The notes under the pieces are model-generated. The model worked only from the letters and a program-made list of their open reading frames with translations. It had not been told where the DNA came from and ran no database searches. Below are positions 17,266 through 25,864 of a stretch of DNA of 64,000 nt, piece after piece; position 1 is the stretch's first letter, and every line of letters starts with the position of its first letter. The stretch is from Leptospiraceae bacterium (GTDB taxonomy: Bacteria; Spirochaetota; Leptospiria; Leptospirales; Leptospiraceae), in NCBI GenBank assembly GCA_024233865.1, contig JACKPA010000001.1, positions 496,001 to 560,000 on the forward strand. The letters are read 5' to 3'. The translations under genes were made by a program, and so were the position numbers.

Positions 17266-18369
17266 TTACAAGTCTTCTTCAAATATAGCATATTCTCTAT
17301 ATACGTCTACTTTTTTGCTGGTGATTCTTTCAATATATCTTCTTGCTAAATTTATGCTATCATAATTTGATTCAAAAATAAAACCTCCTTCACCATCAGT
17401 ATAACCAAATTTTAAAACATCTTGCATCATTTGGTTCATGAGTTTAAAAATTACTCCGGTTTTCTTATATTCTGGCAGTACACCTACTTCAGCAAACCGA
17501 AATGTATTAATAGGGTTCTTGAGTTTCATTCTTAATACGTCATAGCTTAAAGAATGTCCTGCTCTTAACTTTTGGTTGCCATTCACCAATTGATTAAAAT
17601 CTGGAAACCACATCAAAAATCCGATTGGTTTATCTAAATAATCAGCAAATAAAATATTTTCTTTTGCAAGCAAAAACCTAAACGGTTTAAACAACTCCAA
17701 GTCCTCTTCGGGAGACCTATTAGTCCAAAAAGGATGTTTCTGGAAGCATTTGTTATTTAACTCTGTATATATTTTTATATCTTCTTTTAGTCTTCTTTTA
17801 TTTAGAGATCGAATTTTTATTTCCCTCCCATAAGAAAAATTTTTAACCCTTTCCAAATATTTTTTAAATCCTTCAGTAGGAAATCTAAAAGATATTACTT
17901 TTTGTATACCCAAATCTTTAAAATACTCAGGGTAATATTCATGAGTATAAGGTAATCCAAAAATGGGAGTTTCATCAAATTTGTTTAATAAGATACCGGC
18001 ACCGTAATTAAGATGGCCATTTAGTCCAATACAGATTTTTTTGCAATTTGGAAATAATTGTCTTGCTTCTTCCTTTATGGCATTATACAAATTGTCTATT
18101 CCGGAAATCGCCTCAAAAAAAGCAATTTGCAAATAATTTTCCATTCTATTATCTTTAATAAAAGCAAAGCGTGCAACAATTCTACCTTTTTCTTCTACCA
18201 AACATGGAATTACTTTTGAATGTTTGTGAAAAAATGTTGGACCATCAACAAGCAAATGAGCAACATCGTCTTCGGTTGAACGATAGTATATATTTTTTTT
18301 ATAGATTGAAGTGCCAAATTGATGAAACTTTTTAAGCTCTTTTTTAGTAATTAATTTCTTGATAATCAT
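17266..18369 (-). CDS. GNAT-like acyltransferase
   Basis: 367 residues, longer than a single GNAT domain. The C-terminal half (about 190-360) shows a GNAT pattern: KENILFADYLDKPIGFLMWFPDF, then EVGVLPEYKKTGVIFKLMNQMM, where motif A would bind acyl-CoA (normally Q/RxxGxG/A; here YKKTGV), and a terminal Asn/Tyr region ESNYDSINLARRYIE. The N-terminal half probably forms a second degenerate GNAT lobe. It sits between a fold-III PLP-like protein and a radical SAM enzyme with almost no spacing, suggesting it acylates an amine or amino acid in a small-molecule pathway. The product is unknown. Confidence 0.7.
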   Translation of the reverse strand: MIIKKLITKKELKKFHQFGTSIYKKNIYYRSTEDDVAHLLVDGPTFFHKHSKVIPCLVEEKGRIVARFAFIKDNRMENYLQIAFFEAISGIDNLYNAIKEEARQLFPNCKKICIGLNGHLNYGAGILLNKFDETPIFGLPYTHEYYPEYFKDLGIQKVISFRFPTEGFKKYLERVKNFSYGREIKIRSLNKRRLKEDIKIYTELNNKCFQKHPFWTNRSPEEDLELFKPFRFLLAKENILFADYLDKPIGFLMWFPDFNQLVNGNQKLRAGHSLSYDVLRMKLKNPINTFRFAEVGVLPEYKKTGVIFKLMNQMMQDVLKFGYTDGEGGFIFESNYDSINLARRYIERITSKKVDVYREYAIFEEDL

Positions 18370-18371
18370 GA

Positions 18372-19517
18372 TTAAACAAAGTATTCCTTTGGTTTAGGAA
18401 AGCCCAAAAAATTAGTAAAAGAACTTGCACAATATGAACCAGCATTACCAAAAACGAGAACATCTCCTATATCTATTTCTGGAAGATTTTGATTCGTTGC
18501 AAGATAGTCTCTAGAATACGTTGAGCACCCTGTAACCGATGTGCTCATTTTATTATTAAATTTTATATTCTTACTTTTACCTACAACTTGAATAGGATGA
18601 TAAGAATCATCTGGATAAAACAAAGGTCTAGGAAATTGAACCGAGGATGCATTCACTCCAACCAATTGTGTATTGTTCCTATGTTTGATGTCAGTTACCT
18701 TGCATACAAAATATCCTGCATTTCCACCTATAATTCTACCTGGTTCCAATATGAGTTTAAGAACTTTTTTGTGTTCCTTAGAATAAAAGTCCATCAATTC
18801 TGTAATCATTTCTCCGTACTCCTTAAAACTAAACATTTTACCATCACTATCATTTATTCCAAAGCCACCACCAAAATCAAGGTAATTAAGACCAGGAAAA
18901 TATTTCCCAACCTCAGCAAGTGCCTTGTAGCAAGCCATAAAATATTCTACATCATAAAGGTCTGTACCAACATACAAATGTAATCCGTATACAAGGTGTT
19001 TATTTTCTAATGACTTGATTTCATCAAAAGTAAGTCCTAACCTGCTGTTTTTCCCTATAAAATAACCGGCTCTTGTACTCTTAGGCTCAACAACTCCAGC
19101 TATATTATATCGTATTCCAAATTTTTTGTTCTTAAAATTCTTTTGCCAAAGCTTTACTTGATTTACCGAGTCAAGGTTTACCAAAGCTCTTGACTCATTT
19201 ACGAGCTTCATTGTAGGCAAATCCATTCCGGAAGAAGTGTAGACAATTGTTCTATTTTTATAACCTAATTTCTGAGCCAATCTTAAATGAGGAACTGAGT
19301 TTACAAAAATATTCAGTCCACATTGTTTAACTATCTTTATATATTTTGGACTTGAATTTGCCATCGAAGCAAAGTGTACTGCTTTATTTTTGTACGGTAT
19401 ACTTAAAATGCTTTGGCAATTGTTTTTTATACTTAAGGTATCATAAATATAAAATGGGAGATTCGTTTCTTTGAGCTTTTTCAAGAGGGATTTTATAATT
19501 TTTGGGTTAAATTCCAT
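18372..19517 (-). CDS. Fold-III PLP decarboxylase-like protein lacking the PLP lysine
   Basis: 381 residues related to group IV decarboxylases (LysA, NspC, ornithine decarboxylase): alanine-racemase barrel with the phosphate loop LDFGGGFG (about 216), LEPGR (about 259) and a C-terminal TGCSTYSRDYL and NAGSYCASSFTNFLG. The Schiff-base lysine, expected in a YAxKAN motif near residue 50, is Met52: the motif reads FASMAN (codon ATG at 19364-19362). Thus either the protein is a non-catalytic or non-PLP relative, or it uses another residue. It is the first gene of the operon with the GNAT (2-bp gap) and radical SAM genes. An amino acid or polyamine-like substrate is inferred from the fold. Confidence 0.82.
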   Translation of the reverse strand: MEFNPKIIKSLLKKLKETNLPFYIYDTLSIKNNCQSILSIPYKNKAVHFASMANSSPKYIKIVKQCGLNIFVNSVPHLRLAQKLGYKNRTIVYTSSGMDLPTMKLVNESRALVNLDSVNQVKLWQKNFKNKKFGIRYNIAGVVEPKSTRAGYFIGKNSRLGLTFDEIKSLENKHLVYGLHLYVGTDLYDVEYFMACYKALAEVGKYFPGLNYLDFGGGFGINDSDGKMFSFKEYGEMITELMDFYSKEHKKVLKLILEPGRIIGGNAGYFVCKVTDIKHRNNTQLVGVNASSVQFPRPLFYPDDSYHPIQVVGKSKNIKFNNKMSTSVTGCSTYSRDYLATNQNLPEIDIGDVLVFGNAGSYCASSFTNFLGFPKPKEYFV

Positions 19518-19719
19518 TACAAATTCGTGTGCAATAATTTTTAGAATAGATTTTATTTTTTATGATTTAAATAATTGAATTTAGGAAATAAAATGTCAAT
19601 TCAAAAAATGTGTAACACAGAAATTATTACTTTCCAATTTTTTGATTTTAGAAAGAGCTATATATATCTGGCAAGCTTATTCATACTCCTATTGTGTCCT
19701 CTCATTTTTATATGGTTTC

Positions 19720-19782
19720 GTTTGTCGAGCTTGTCGAGACAAACCCTATTTTACAAGCTCATTTCGGCAAGCTCAATGAGCG
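19720..19782. repeat. Intergenic palindromic repeat (GTTTGTC...GACAAAC plus GCTCAATGAGC)
   Basis: GTTTGTC at 19720 and GACAAAC ending at 19744 form inverted arms around a GAGCTTGTCGA core; a second part carries AAGCTCAATGAGCG, resembling the GCTCAATG arm of the repeat inside the kinase at 13279. The 19518-19811 stretch holds no convincing gene besides this. Confidence 0.6.
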
Positions 19783-19811
19783 ATACCCATGATTTTTGAG
19801 AGGATACCTCC

Positions 19812-20235
19812 TATTCTACTCAAGCTCGACCACAATACGAAAGAGTAGATTTTGCTCTACTTACCGATTTTGAGGTGTTCTGTTTCTTTGATTGTACTTT
19901 TACGGTAAAAAATCATGATGCACTGAATAACTATTGTGTGTTAGATTGGACGTATAAGGATTATATAAAAAATTTCGATAAATACCTCACCCCTAACCCC
20001 TCTCCTAAAAGGAGAGGGGAGGAAGAATTTATTACACAGGCGGTTCAATTAATTCTGGATCGGTTTATATAGACAAAACCTACAACGGAAGTATTTTTAC
20101 CAAAAGAGTTGAGTTAGACGAAGTTCGTGTAAGCAATAAAGTTTTGCTGGATGTTTTAAAAGACTTTCTTCCTCAAAATTCGAGGTACAACTTCAAGGTT
20201 ATTCCTATTGAGATATTAGGAACATATTATATTAT
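19812..20235 (+). pseudogene. Remnant of a type IIG (Eco57I-like) restriction-modification gene
   Basis: Two open pieces in different frames read as one family. The first encodes QARPQYERVDFALLTDFEVF, then VKNHDALNNYCVLDWTYKDY, and EEEFITQAVQLILDRFI; the second encodes YNGSIFTKRVELDEVRVSNK followed by RYNFKVIPIEILG. These match the N-terminal half of large single-chain restriction-methylases. Stretches expected between the pieces are deleted, the frame shifts near 20070, the methylase half is absent, and a palindromic repeat sits inside at 19985. This is a decayed gene, not a functional enzyme. It lies directly upstream of the divergent PLP/GNAT/radical SAM operon. Confidence 0.7.
19985..20022. 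repeat. Palindromic repeat CCTCACCCC...CCCCTCTCCT/AGGAGAGGGG
   Basis: A 10-bp perfect stem, CCCCTCTCCT and AGGAGAGGGG with an AAA loop, preceded by CCTCACCCC. The same element, inverted, is inside the type IIG-like gene at 41128. GC content is far above the surroundings. It is read through as TPNPSPKRRGE within the decayed restriction gene. Confidence 0.85.
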
Positions 20236-20359
20236 GAATGAAATTCCATTATGGTTAGCAATTGTTTCGGCAATCGGTATCGGATCGTGTATATACTTAA
20301 TTGCAATTGGATTATCTGGGATGATCGCAAAAAAGGTTAAAAAAGAGCTTGAGAGATGA
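20234..20359 (+). CDS. Possible small membrane protein (41 aa)
   Basis: ATG at 20234 opens 41 codons: MNEIPLWLAIVSAIGIGSCI, a further hydrophobic stretch LIAIGLSGMIA and a basic tail KKVKKELER. The layout of one membrane segment and a cytoplasmic basic end is protein-like, but the ribosome site is poor (AGGA about 15 bp upstream), and it is fused in frame to the end of the restriction-gene remnant. A second hydrophobic frame follows at about 20342-20453 and overlaps the convergent POT gene. Either could be debris. I do not recognise a family. Confidence 0.25.
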   Translation: MNEIPLWLAIVSAIGIGSCIYLIAIGLSGMIAKKVKKELER

Positions 20360-20430
20360 TTCCCTGTTGGTATTATTAGGTGGGATTTGGCTGGCAGGAA
20401 TTATAATTTTTCTCTCTACTTATGTAGTGG

Positions 20431-21729
20431 CTAGTGTATTCCATGCATCATAGAGTATAGCTTTTTAGCTAATAGAATCAAAATCATAGCTGATGCAAAA
20501 GATGTAATTACAAAGATTAGAAAAAAGCTGGAAATGCTCGCAAATTTAGACATTTCACCGGATAAAACACCGGCTATAAACTGCGAAAAAGCCGTTGATA
20601 AAAACCAGAATCCCATTAAAAACCCCCCAAACCTTACAGGGCTTAGCTTTGTCACCATGGACAAACCTACGGGTGAGAGAAATAGCTCACCAATTGTATG
20701 AAATAAGTAGGCAAATATGATCCACAAGAGACTTGCCTTGGTTCCGTTTTGTATATTCATTGCTCCCAAAGCCAACATCCCGAACCCGATCCCCAAAAAG
20801 ACAAACCCATACATAAACTTTATAGGAGTGATTGGCTCTATGTTTCTTTCTGCCATATAAGTCCACATTTTGGTAAATAGGGGAGCCAGTAGTAGTATCA
20901 TAAAAGGGTTCACCGATTGAATGGTTGATGCCGGAATGATATATCCGAAAACGTTTCGATCTGTAAACCTATCCGTAAATAAGCTAATGGATGAACCGGC
21001 TTGCTCAAACGCCAGCCAAAAAAACATACCAAAAGCGGAAAGAATTGCAATAACCCAGATTCGGTCTGTTTCTATTTTTGTTAAAGGCTTATGAATTCCT
21101 TGAGCTTCCGGTAAAAAGGTTATGTTTCCACCCTCTTCTAAGGAATGAAAACCGAATCTAAAAATGAGTAAACCAATGATCATTCCAAAGCCAGCTAATC
21201 CGAAACCGAGATGCCAGCTGTATTTTTCACCAATCAAGCCACACAACCAAGAACCAAAAAATGCACCAAGGTTAATTCCCATATAAAAAATGGTAAAACC
21301 GGAGTCTTTTAAATGAATTTTATTATGGTAAAGTCTACCTAATAAGGTTGATATGTTAGGTTTAAAAAATCCGTTGCCTAAAATGAGTAGCCCCAGACCG
21401 ATAAAAAAAGAGTTAATTTGGTTGATTGCCAAAGACAAGTGACCAAACGCCATTAAAATTCCACCAAAGAGTATCGCTTTTCTGTAACCTATGTACCTGT
21501 CCGCAACATAACCACCCAAAAGAGGAGTTAGGTACACAAGACCGGTATAGGCTCCATAGATACTTCCGGCTTGCTTGTCATCAAATTTCAAGACTTTTAC
21601 AAGATACAAAATGAGCAGTGCTCTCATTCCGTAGAAACTGAAACGCTCCCACATTTCTGTGAAAAACAGGACTGCTAAACCATTCGGATGTTTTTCGTTT
21701 ATTTGTTGGGTTTTGTTCTGGATAACCAT
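20431..21729 (-). CDS. POT/PTR family proton-dependent oligopeptide transporter
   Basis: 432 residues, about 12 membrane segments. The N terminus has FFTEMWERFSFYGMRALLI, the ExxERFxYYG motif that couples protons to peptide uptake, followed by GAYTGLVYLTPLLGGYVADR and FYMGINLGAF (the PTR2 second signature). The protein should import di- and tripeptides. The start ATG at 21729 overlaps the 3' end of the cobalamin adenosyltransferase gene by 31 bp, so they are co-transcribed. At 432 residues it is slightly short for the family but contains both signature regions and a complete C-terminal half. Confidence 0.9.
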   Translation of the reverse strand: MVIQNKTQQINEKHPNGLAVLFFTEMWERFSFYGMRALLILYLVKVLKFDDKQAGSIYGAYTGLVYLTPLLGGYVADRYIGYRKAILFGGILMAFGHLSLAINQINSFFIGLGLLILGNGFFKPNISTLLGRLYHNKIHLKDSGFTIFYMGINLGAFFGSWLCGLIGEKYSWHLGFGLAGFGMIIGLLIFRFGFHSLEEGGNITFLPEAQGIHKPLTKIETDRIWVIAILSAFGMFFWLAFEQAGSSISLFTDRFTDRNVFGYIIPASTIQSVNPFMILLLAPLFTKMWTYMAERNIEPITPIKFMYGFVFLGIGFGMLALGAMNIQNGTKASLLWIIFAYLFHTIGELFLSPVGLSMVTKLSPVRFGGFLMGFWFLSTAFSQFIAGVLSGEMSKFASISSFFLIFVITSFASAMILILLAKKLYSMMHGIH

Positions 21730-22262
21730 TTAATATCTTCGATTCCTTCTTCTAAATTGGCAGTTCTCCCGGCTACAAATAGGTAATCGGATAGGCGGTT
21801 GACAAAAATTAAACTTTGATCAAAAATCTCTTGCTGTTCTTCCTGGGCAGTAACCATCATTCTTTCTAGCCTTCTACAAATAGTCCTGGAAAATTGCAAA
21901 AAAGCTGCTGCTTTGCTTCCTCCGGGAAGAATAAAGTTTTTTAAAGGCGGTAGTTTTTCTTGAAAGCCATCTATTGCCTGCTCTAAGAAGGTTATATCTT
22001 CTTCCGAAATAACAGAACCCAGCTTTTCTTTTGGTCTAAAACCGGCAAGTTCTGAGCCCAATTCAAAGAGTATGTTTTGAATAGGAATGAGTTGATTTTT
22101 TAAATCAGAGCCTTCTTTTAAAAAAGCGATAGTCATACCAATAGAAGAATTTAATTCATCGCAAGTTCCATATAAATCAACCAATACATTGGATTTGGAA
22201 ACTCTTTTACCGGAAGCTAAAGATGTTTTACCGGAATCCCCGGATTTTGTATAAATTTTCAT
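21699..22262 (-). CDS. Cob(I)alamin adenosyltransferase, PduO type
   Basis: 187 residues, normal for PduO/MMAB. N-terminal YTKSGDSGKTSL binds ATP; FILPGGSKAAAFLQFSRTICRRLERM and FVNRLSDYLFVAGR are the other conserved family blocks. The enzyme transfers the adenosyl group of ATP to cob(I)alamin, making coenzyme B12. The gene overlaps the POT transporter downstream by 31 bp. I saw no cobalamin riboswitch in the 400 bp upstream. In the third block the usual Ala before Arg is Gly (VAGRTAN). Confidence 0.93.
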   Translation of the reverse strand: MKIYTKSGDSGKTSLASGKRVSKSNVLVDLYGTCDELNSSIGMTIAFLKEGSDLKNQLIPIQNILFELGSELAGFRPKEKLGSVISEEDITFLEQAIDGFQEKLPPLKNFILPGGSKAAAFLQFSRTICRRLERMMVTAQEEQQEIFDQSLIFVNRLSDYLFVAGRTANLEEGIEDIKWLSRTKPNK

Positions 22263-22436
22263 AAAAATAGTTCTTCTTTGATTGAAATGCAGTTAAAATA
22301 AATAATGGTATTAGAGAATGCAAGCAAATTTATACTTACTGTCGTTATCAAGAGTTTGTAATTTCGTGGTTAAATAATTTCGCTTGAAATTTGTAAAAAA
22401 GGTTTTATTTATACATTTATGAATAACACATCTCAA
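22263..22436. other. Non-coding stretch upstream of the adenosyltransferase
   Basis: AT-rich sequence between the divergent adenosyltransferase gene and the hydrolase gene. I see no riboswitch, no tRNA and no strong hairpin. Together with the gene remnant at 22437-22591 it forms a 396-bp gap without an intact gene. Confidence 0.4.
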
Positions 22437-22591
22437 AAATTAGGACAAATGAGCATAATATCAAGAACCGGAATGAGAAAATCACAAATAGTCAATTCTT
22501 ACCGGAATTGGATTTTGAGCTGTTAGCAGGTTATGTTGGTTGGACAAGTCAAACGCAAGCGGTAAAGGTATTGCGGGATGAGATTAGTTAA
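22437..22591 (+). pseudogene. C-terminal remnant of an unknown gene
   Basis: An open stretch without a start codon ends at TAA 22591 and reads FLPELDFELLAGYVGWTSQT, then QAVKVLRDEIS. It looks like the C-terminal end of a protein, possibly an Uma2-type nuclease-like family, but the match is from memory and weak. No upstream portion is visible. Likely debris left by a deletion. Confidence 0.3.
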
Positions 22592-22658
22592 TTTTTAAGG
22601 ACGCTAGGCGATATTATGTACCATATATTGTAAAATTGATGAGATAAAACGGAAAGAT

Positions 22659-23399
22659 ATGATGAATTGGTTGTTAATAAGAGGGCTTGGTAGAGAAAAA
22701 AGACATTGGGGCGATTTTATTAAAATGTTGCAGCAAGAGACAGACGGAGATGTTTTGTGTTTGGACATCCCTGGATCAGGAGACTTTCGAGAAATGCAAT
22801 CTCCTGTCAAAATAAAAGGCTATATCTTGTTTTTAAGAGATAAACTTCCTAAAAAACAGCAATGGTCTATTTGTGCCATTTCTCTCGGAGGAATGATTGC
22901 TTTGGAATGGTTGTCTTTGTATCCCGATGATTTCCAAAATGCGGTTATTATAAATACATCGGCGTTGGACGTGGGAAGATGGCACAATCGCTTGCGGTTT
23001 TCTATTTTACATAATTTCATTCGGACACTTCTTCAAAAAGATGCCGTAAAGAGAGAAGAAATACTGCTCAAAATCACAACAAATTTACAAAAAGACATAA
23101 CACAGGTCGCAGAGAAAAATGCGAAAATTTATAAGGAAAAGCCTATCACCAGGAAAAATATAATCCGGCAATTATATGCTGCGAGCAAGTTTCGTTCTCC
23201 CCAAAACACAATCGAAAATCTCTGTTTTTTAAGCTCTAAAGAGGACAAGCTGGTAAATCCAAAATGTAGCGAGTTGCTTTCCCAAAAATATAAAAAAAAG
23301 CATTTTCAGCACTTAACTGCCGGACATGACCTACCGTTAGACGATCCGAAATGGATTATAGAAACAATGAAGCAGTGCAATTTCTTAAAAAAGCGATGA
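22659..23399 (+). CDS. Alpha/beta hydrolase
   Basis: 246 residues. The N-terminal strand and oxyanion region is LLIRGLGREKRHWGDF; the nucleophile elbow is AISLGGM (GxSxG-like with Ala for the first Gly, Ser at about 89); a cap helical region spans about 125-185; the acid is in SSKEDKLV and the His in AGHDLPLDDP. The fold matches BioH/lipase-like hydrolases of about 250 residues. The substrate is unknown. GGAAAGAT precedes two adjacent ATG codons (22659 and 22662). It stands alone; about 105 bp separate it from the DUF1577 gene. Confidence 0.82.
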   Translation: MMNWLLIRGLGREKRHWGDFIKMLQQETDGDVLCLDIPGSGDFREMQSPVKIKGYILFLRDKLPKKQQWSICAISLGGMIALEWLSLYPDDFQNAVIINTSALDVGRWHNRLRFSILHNFIRTLLQKDAVKREEILLKITTNLQKDITQVAEKNAKIYKEKPITRKNIIRQLYAASKFRSPQNTIENLCFLSSKEDKLVNPKCSELLSQKYKKKHFQHLTAGHDLPLDDPKWIIETMKQCNFLKKR

Positions 23400-23504
23400 A
23401 ATCATAGCATAAATAATTTTTCTGTTTACACATAAATAATTTTTTTAAAATACTGCTACCATAGAAAGCTACTCATATTTTTTCTAATTACTCCAGGGAA
23501 AGGA

Positions 23505-24551
23505 ATGCAAAAAGAAATTATACAAATAGAACAGATTAATAAGGTCATAGACAAACTCTTCGGCACTTATCAGGTTTATATGATGGTCGAAGGTAAACCT
23601 ATTCCGGTTATTATTATTGGAAATACGGAAAACGGGTTAAAAATAAAATCACCGGATTTTAACTTAACTTCAAGTCAAAGAGTGCTGACCCTAAGCAATA
23701 AAGAAAATTTGTTTATATGCCTCTTTCAATATATCGGAGCAGACGATTCGGGCTATGACATCCTAAAACCTATCAAAATTAACATTGGTTCCTTAACGGA
23801 TAAAAGTTGGTACAAAGGTTCAATGATCCAAACAAGTTCTTCTAATGTGCATGTTACGGAAATCATTAACTATAATGATGTCGGAAAACACCTAAATGAT
23901 GATAAAATCAAAAAAATTGTTAAAGACAATGCGATTAGACTAAAACACATGTTCACTTTCTATAAGGTTGTTATTTTGGATAGGCATGATAACCGAATCC
24001 GGCTTATGCACAATCATAACAAATCCATATTTATTCCTAACCTTGGTGATATGAACACCGTAACGGAAGATTTTGTACCTTACCATGAATACGCTCCCAT
24101 TTTAAAGGGGACCGATATAATGATAAATTACAAATCGGAGATATGTATTCCTATTAAGTATAGGAATCATGCTATAATAGGGTATATTCAGGTGCTGCAC
24201 GCCAACAGGCTAGATATAAATTCGTATAATGTAGTCAAATTGGTCTCTTCTTCTATTAATCGAGAAGTGAGTGTAAACGGGGGTTTTGAAACATCCAAAG
24301 AAATTTGCAGCGTTACCGAGTTTAGCAAAGAAAAAATTGTTTTTGTGCATCCTCATACGGTTATGTTTAATAAAATATTTTCTGTTAAAGATTCGATTTT
24401 ATTTGATATAGCGGATGGTAAAAAGCGACATACATTTAGAGGGACCATAGCCGGTTTGAAACCATTGGAAAGCAATTTCAAAATCGAATGTCAAATTCAG
24501 ACCTCTTCTCCAAACGAAATAAGGAATCTAGAAGATTTTTTGAATGAATAA
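23505..24551 (+). CDS. DUF1577-type PilZ-like protein
   Basis: 348 residues, no signal peptide or membrane segment. The sequence resembles the DUF1577 family known from Leptospira: an N-terminal half of beta strands (about 1-110), a middle GAF-like part with YKSEICIPIKYRNHAIIGYI (about 205-225) and a C-terminal PilZ-like barrel (FRGTIAGLKPLESNFKIECQ). I see no clean RxxxR...D/NxSxxG c-di-GMP motif. The gene overlaps the YkgJ gene by 8 bp (TGAATGAATAA), indicating translational coupling. The function is unknown; a second-messenger or regulatory role is inference. Confidence 0.65.
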   Translation: MQKEIIQIEQINKVIDKLFGTYQVYMMVEGKPIPVIIIGNTENGLKIKSPDFNLTSSQRVLTLSNKENLFICLFQYIGADDSGYDILKPIKINIGSLTDKSWYKGSMIQTSSSNVHVTEIINYNDVGKHLNDDKIKKIVKDNAIRLKHMFTFYKVVILDRHDNRIRLMHNHNKSIFIPNLGDMNTVTEDFVPYHEYAPILKGTDIMINYKSEICIPIKYRNHAIIGYIQVLHANRLDINSYNVVKLVSSSINREVSVNGGFETSKEICSVTEFSKEKIVFVHPHTVMFNKIFSVKDSILFDIADGKKRHTFRGTIAGLKPLESNFKIECQIQTSSPNEIRNLEDFLNE

Positions 24552-24957
24552 AAAAACAAAAGGTGATACTCCTTTAGTATTTCCCAAATTTAAGAATGAA
24601 CAAAACATGACAACATCAGAAATCTGCTGCGCTTGTACAGGTTGTTGTCGTTATGTATCGATTCAAATCAATCCACCCAAAAAAAAAGCGGATATTGATC
24701 ATTATACATTTTATTTACTCCATAAAAACGTACAAATCTACATTGATAATGACAACGAGTGGAATCTACTATTTATAACTCCTTGCACTCAGTTGGATGG
24801 AGAAACCGGTTTTTGTAAAATTTATTCAACACGACCTCGGATATGTAAGGATTATTCTCCGGAAAGTTGCTCCAGGGTAGGAAAGGATCATAAACACCTT
24901 TTTCAAACACCAAATAGCATGTTACGATATTTAAAAAAAAGAAAGAACGTTCTATAA
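24544..24957 (+). CDS. YkgJ-family cysteine-cluster protein
   Basis: 137 residues. The conserved cysteine set is CCACTGCCR near residue 30, CTQLDGETGFCKIYSTRPRIC in the middle and YSPESC after it, the pattern of the YkgJ (UPF0153) zinc- or iron-binding family. The biochemical role of the family is not established. It overlaps the DUF1577 gene by 8 bp. An internal ATG (residue 22, before TTSEICC) is a less likely start. Confidence 0.87.
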   Translation: MNKKTKGDTPLVFPKFKNEQNMTTSEICCACTGCCRYVSIQINPPKKKADIDHYTFYLLHKNVQIYIDNDNEWNLLFITPCTQLDGETGFCKIYSTRPRICKDYSPESCSRVGKDHKHLFQTPNSMLRYLKKRKNVL

Positions 24958-25042
24958 AGCCTTCAAGGCAGTTGAAAGAAACTTTAATTTTTAGAGGCTA
25001 ATTATAATTTTGTAAAAAAAGTTATCAATTAGGTATGGTTAG

Positions 25043-25771
25043 ATGAAGCTAATAATTTTTTGGTTAAGTATGTTTCTTTTTCATTCGGTTCTTTTAGGTC
25101 AAAATACTGTTACTATAGACGTGGGAGATGCAGTGTATTACGCAGACTATTTTCAAGGAAAGGCTACTTCCCTGGGTGAACCTTATGATAAATATAAACT
25201 AACTTGTGCCCATAAAACTTTACCCCTAGGAACTCTTATTAAGGTGACGCGTTTGGACACAAAGGAATCCGTAATTGTGAGGGTAAATGACAGGGGTCCT
25301 TTTGATGAAGGCGTTATCGTTGACCTGTCTTGGATCGCAGCTAGGAAGATCAATCTTGTGGGTCAGGGCAGAACAAAAGTCAAAATTGAAGTAGTAGGTA
25401 ACGCTGAGTTTAGCCCTTCTGCTGATACTCCTATAAAAAGTATGTTTGATAGTATGAAAGATGCTTCTTTTGACGATATTAGAACCGATCCCAAAAGTAA
25501 TGATTCCATACAACCTTTCCCCGAAACTGGGACCGGATTTGCAGTTCAAATTGCGTCTTATACAAACCGAGATAATGCCATACGCTATATGAAGTTTCTT
25601 CAAAAAATGGGTTTAAATCAAATCTATCTCCATGAAGAATCTGGAGATACGGGAGAGACTTTATATAAAATATTTAGTAGGGTTTTTAGCAGCAGACAGG
25701 AAGCCGCAAATTTCCTCTCCAACGTAATGGAAACATACCAAGTAGATGGCTTTATCCGAGAATTAGAGTGA
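25043..25771 (+). CDS. rlpA: RlpA-like lytic transglycosylase with SPOR domain
   Basis: 242 residues. Signal peptide (1-19), double-psi beta-barrel (about 30-115) with CAHKTLPLGTLIKVTRLD and VRVNDRGPFDEGVIVDLS, which includes the conserved Asp of the RlpA active site, then a linker and a C-terminal SPOR domain (about 165-242; GTGFAVQIASYTNRDNAIRY) that binds denuded peptidoglycan. RlpA cleaves glycan strands lacking stem peptides and helps daughter-cell separation. It has no clear lipobox in the signal peptide, unlike many RlpA lipoproteins. Confidence 0.9.
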   Translation: MKLIIFWLSMFLFHSVLLGQNTVTIDVGDAVYYADYFQGKATSLGEPYDKYKLTCAHKTLPLGTLIKVTRLDTKESVIVRVNDRGPFDEGVIVDLSWIAARKINLVGQGRTKVKIEVVGNAEFSPSADTPIKSMFDSMKDASFDDIRTDPKSNDSIQPFPETGTGFAVQIASYTNRDNAIRYMKFLQKMGLNQIYLHEESGDTGETLYKIFSRVFSSRQEAANFLSNVMETYQVDGFIRELE

Positions 25772-25864
25772 TGTTTAGAATTAATAGAAATTCTTGTCTT
25801 TATCATTTGACAAAATACTAGGGTAATTCTTATTTTAATAAAACCAAGAGGCTATAGTTTACCA

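Noticed and set aside
19575..19799. 74-codon open frame starting near the PLP gene
   Set aside because: It runs through an intergenic palindrome, has no ribosome site and no protein-like composition beyond one hydrophobic patch.
20342..20453. Hydrophobic frame LLVLLGGIWLAGIIIFLSTY
   Set aside because: No good start codon, overlaps the convergent transporter gene, and probably debris next to the restriction remnant.
22263..22436. Possible cobalamin riboswitch upstream of the adenosyltransferase
   Set aside because: No B12-box or matching helices could be found in this AT-rich stretch.
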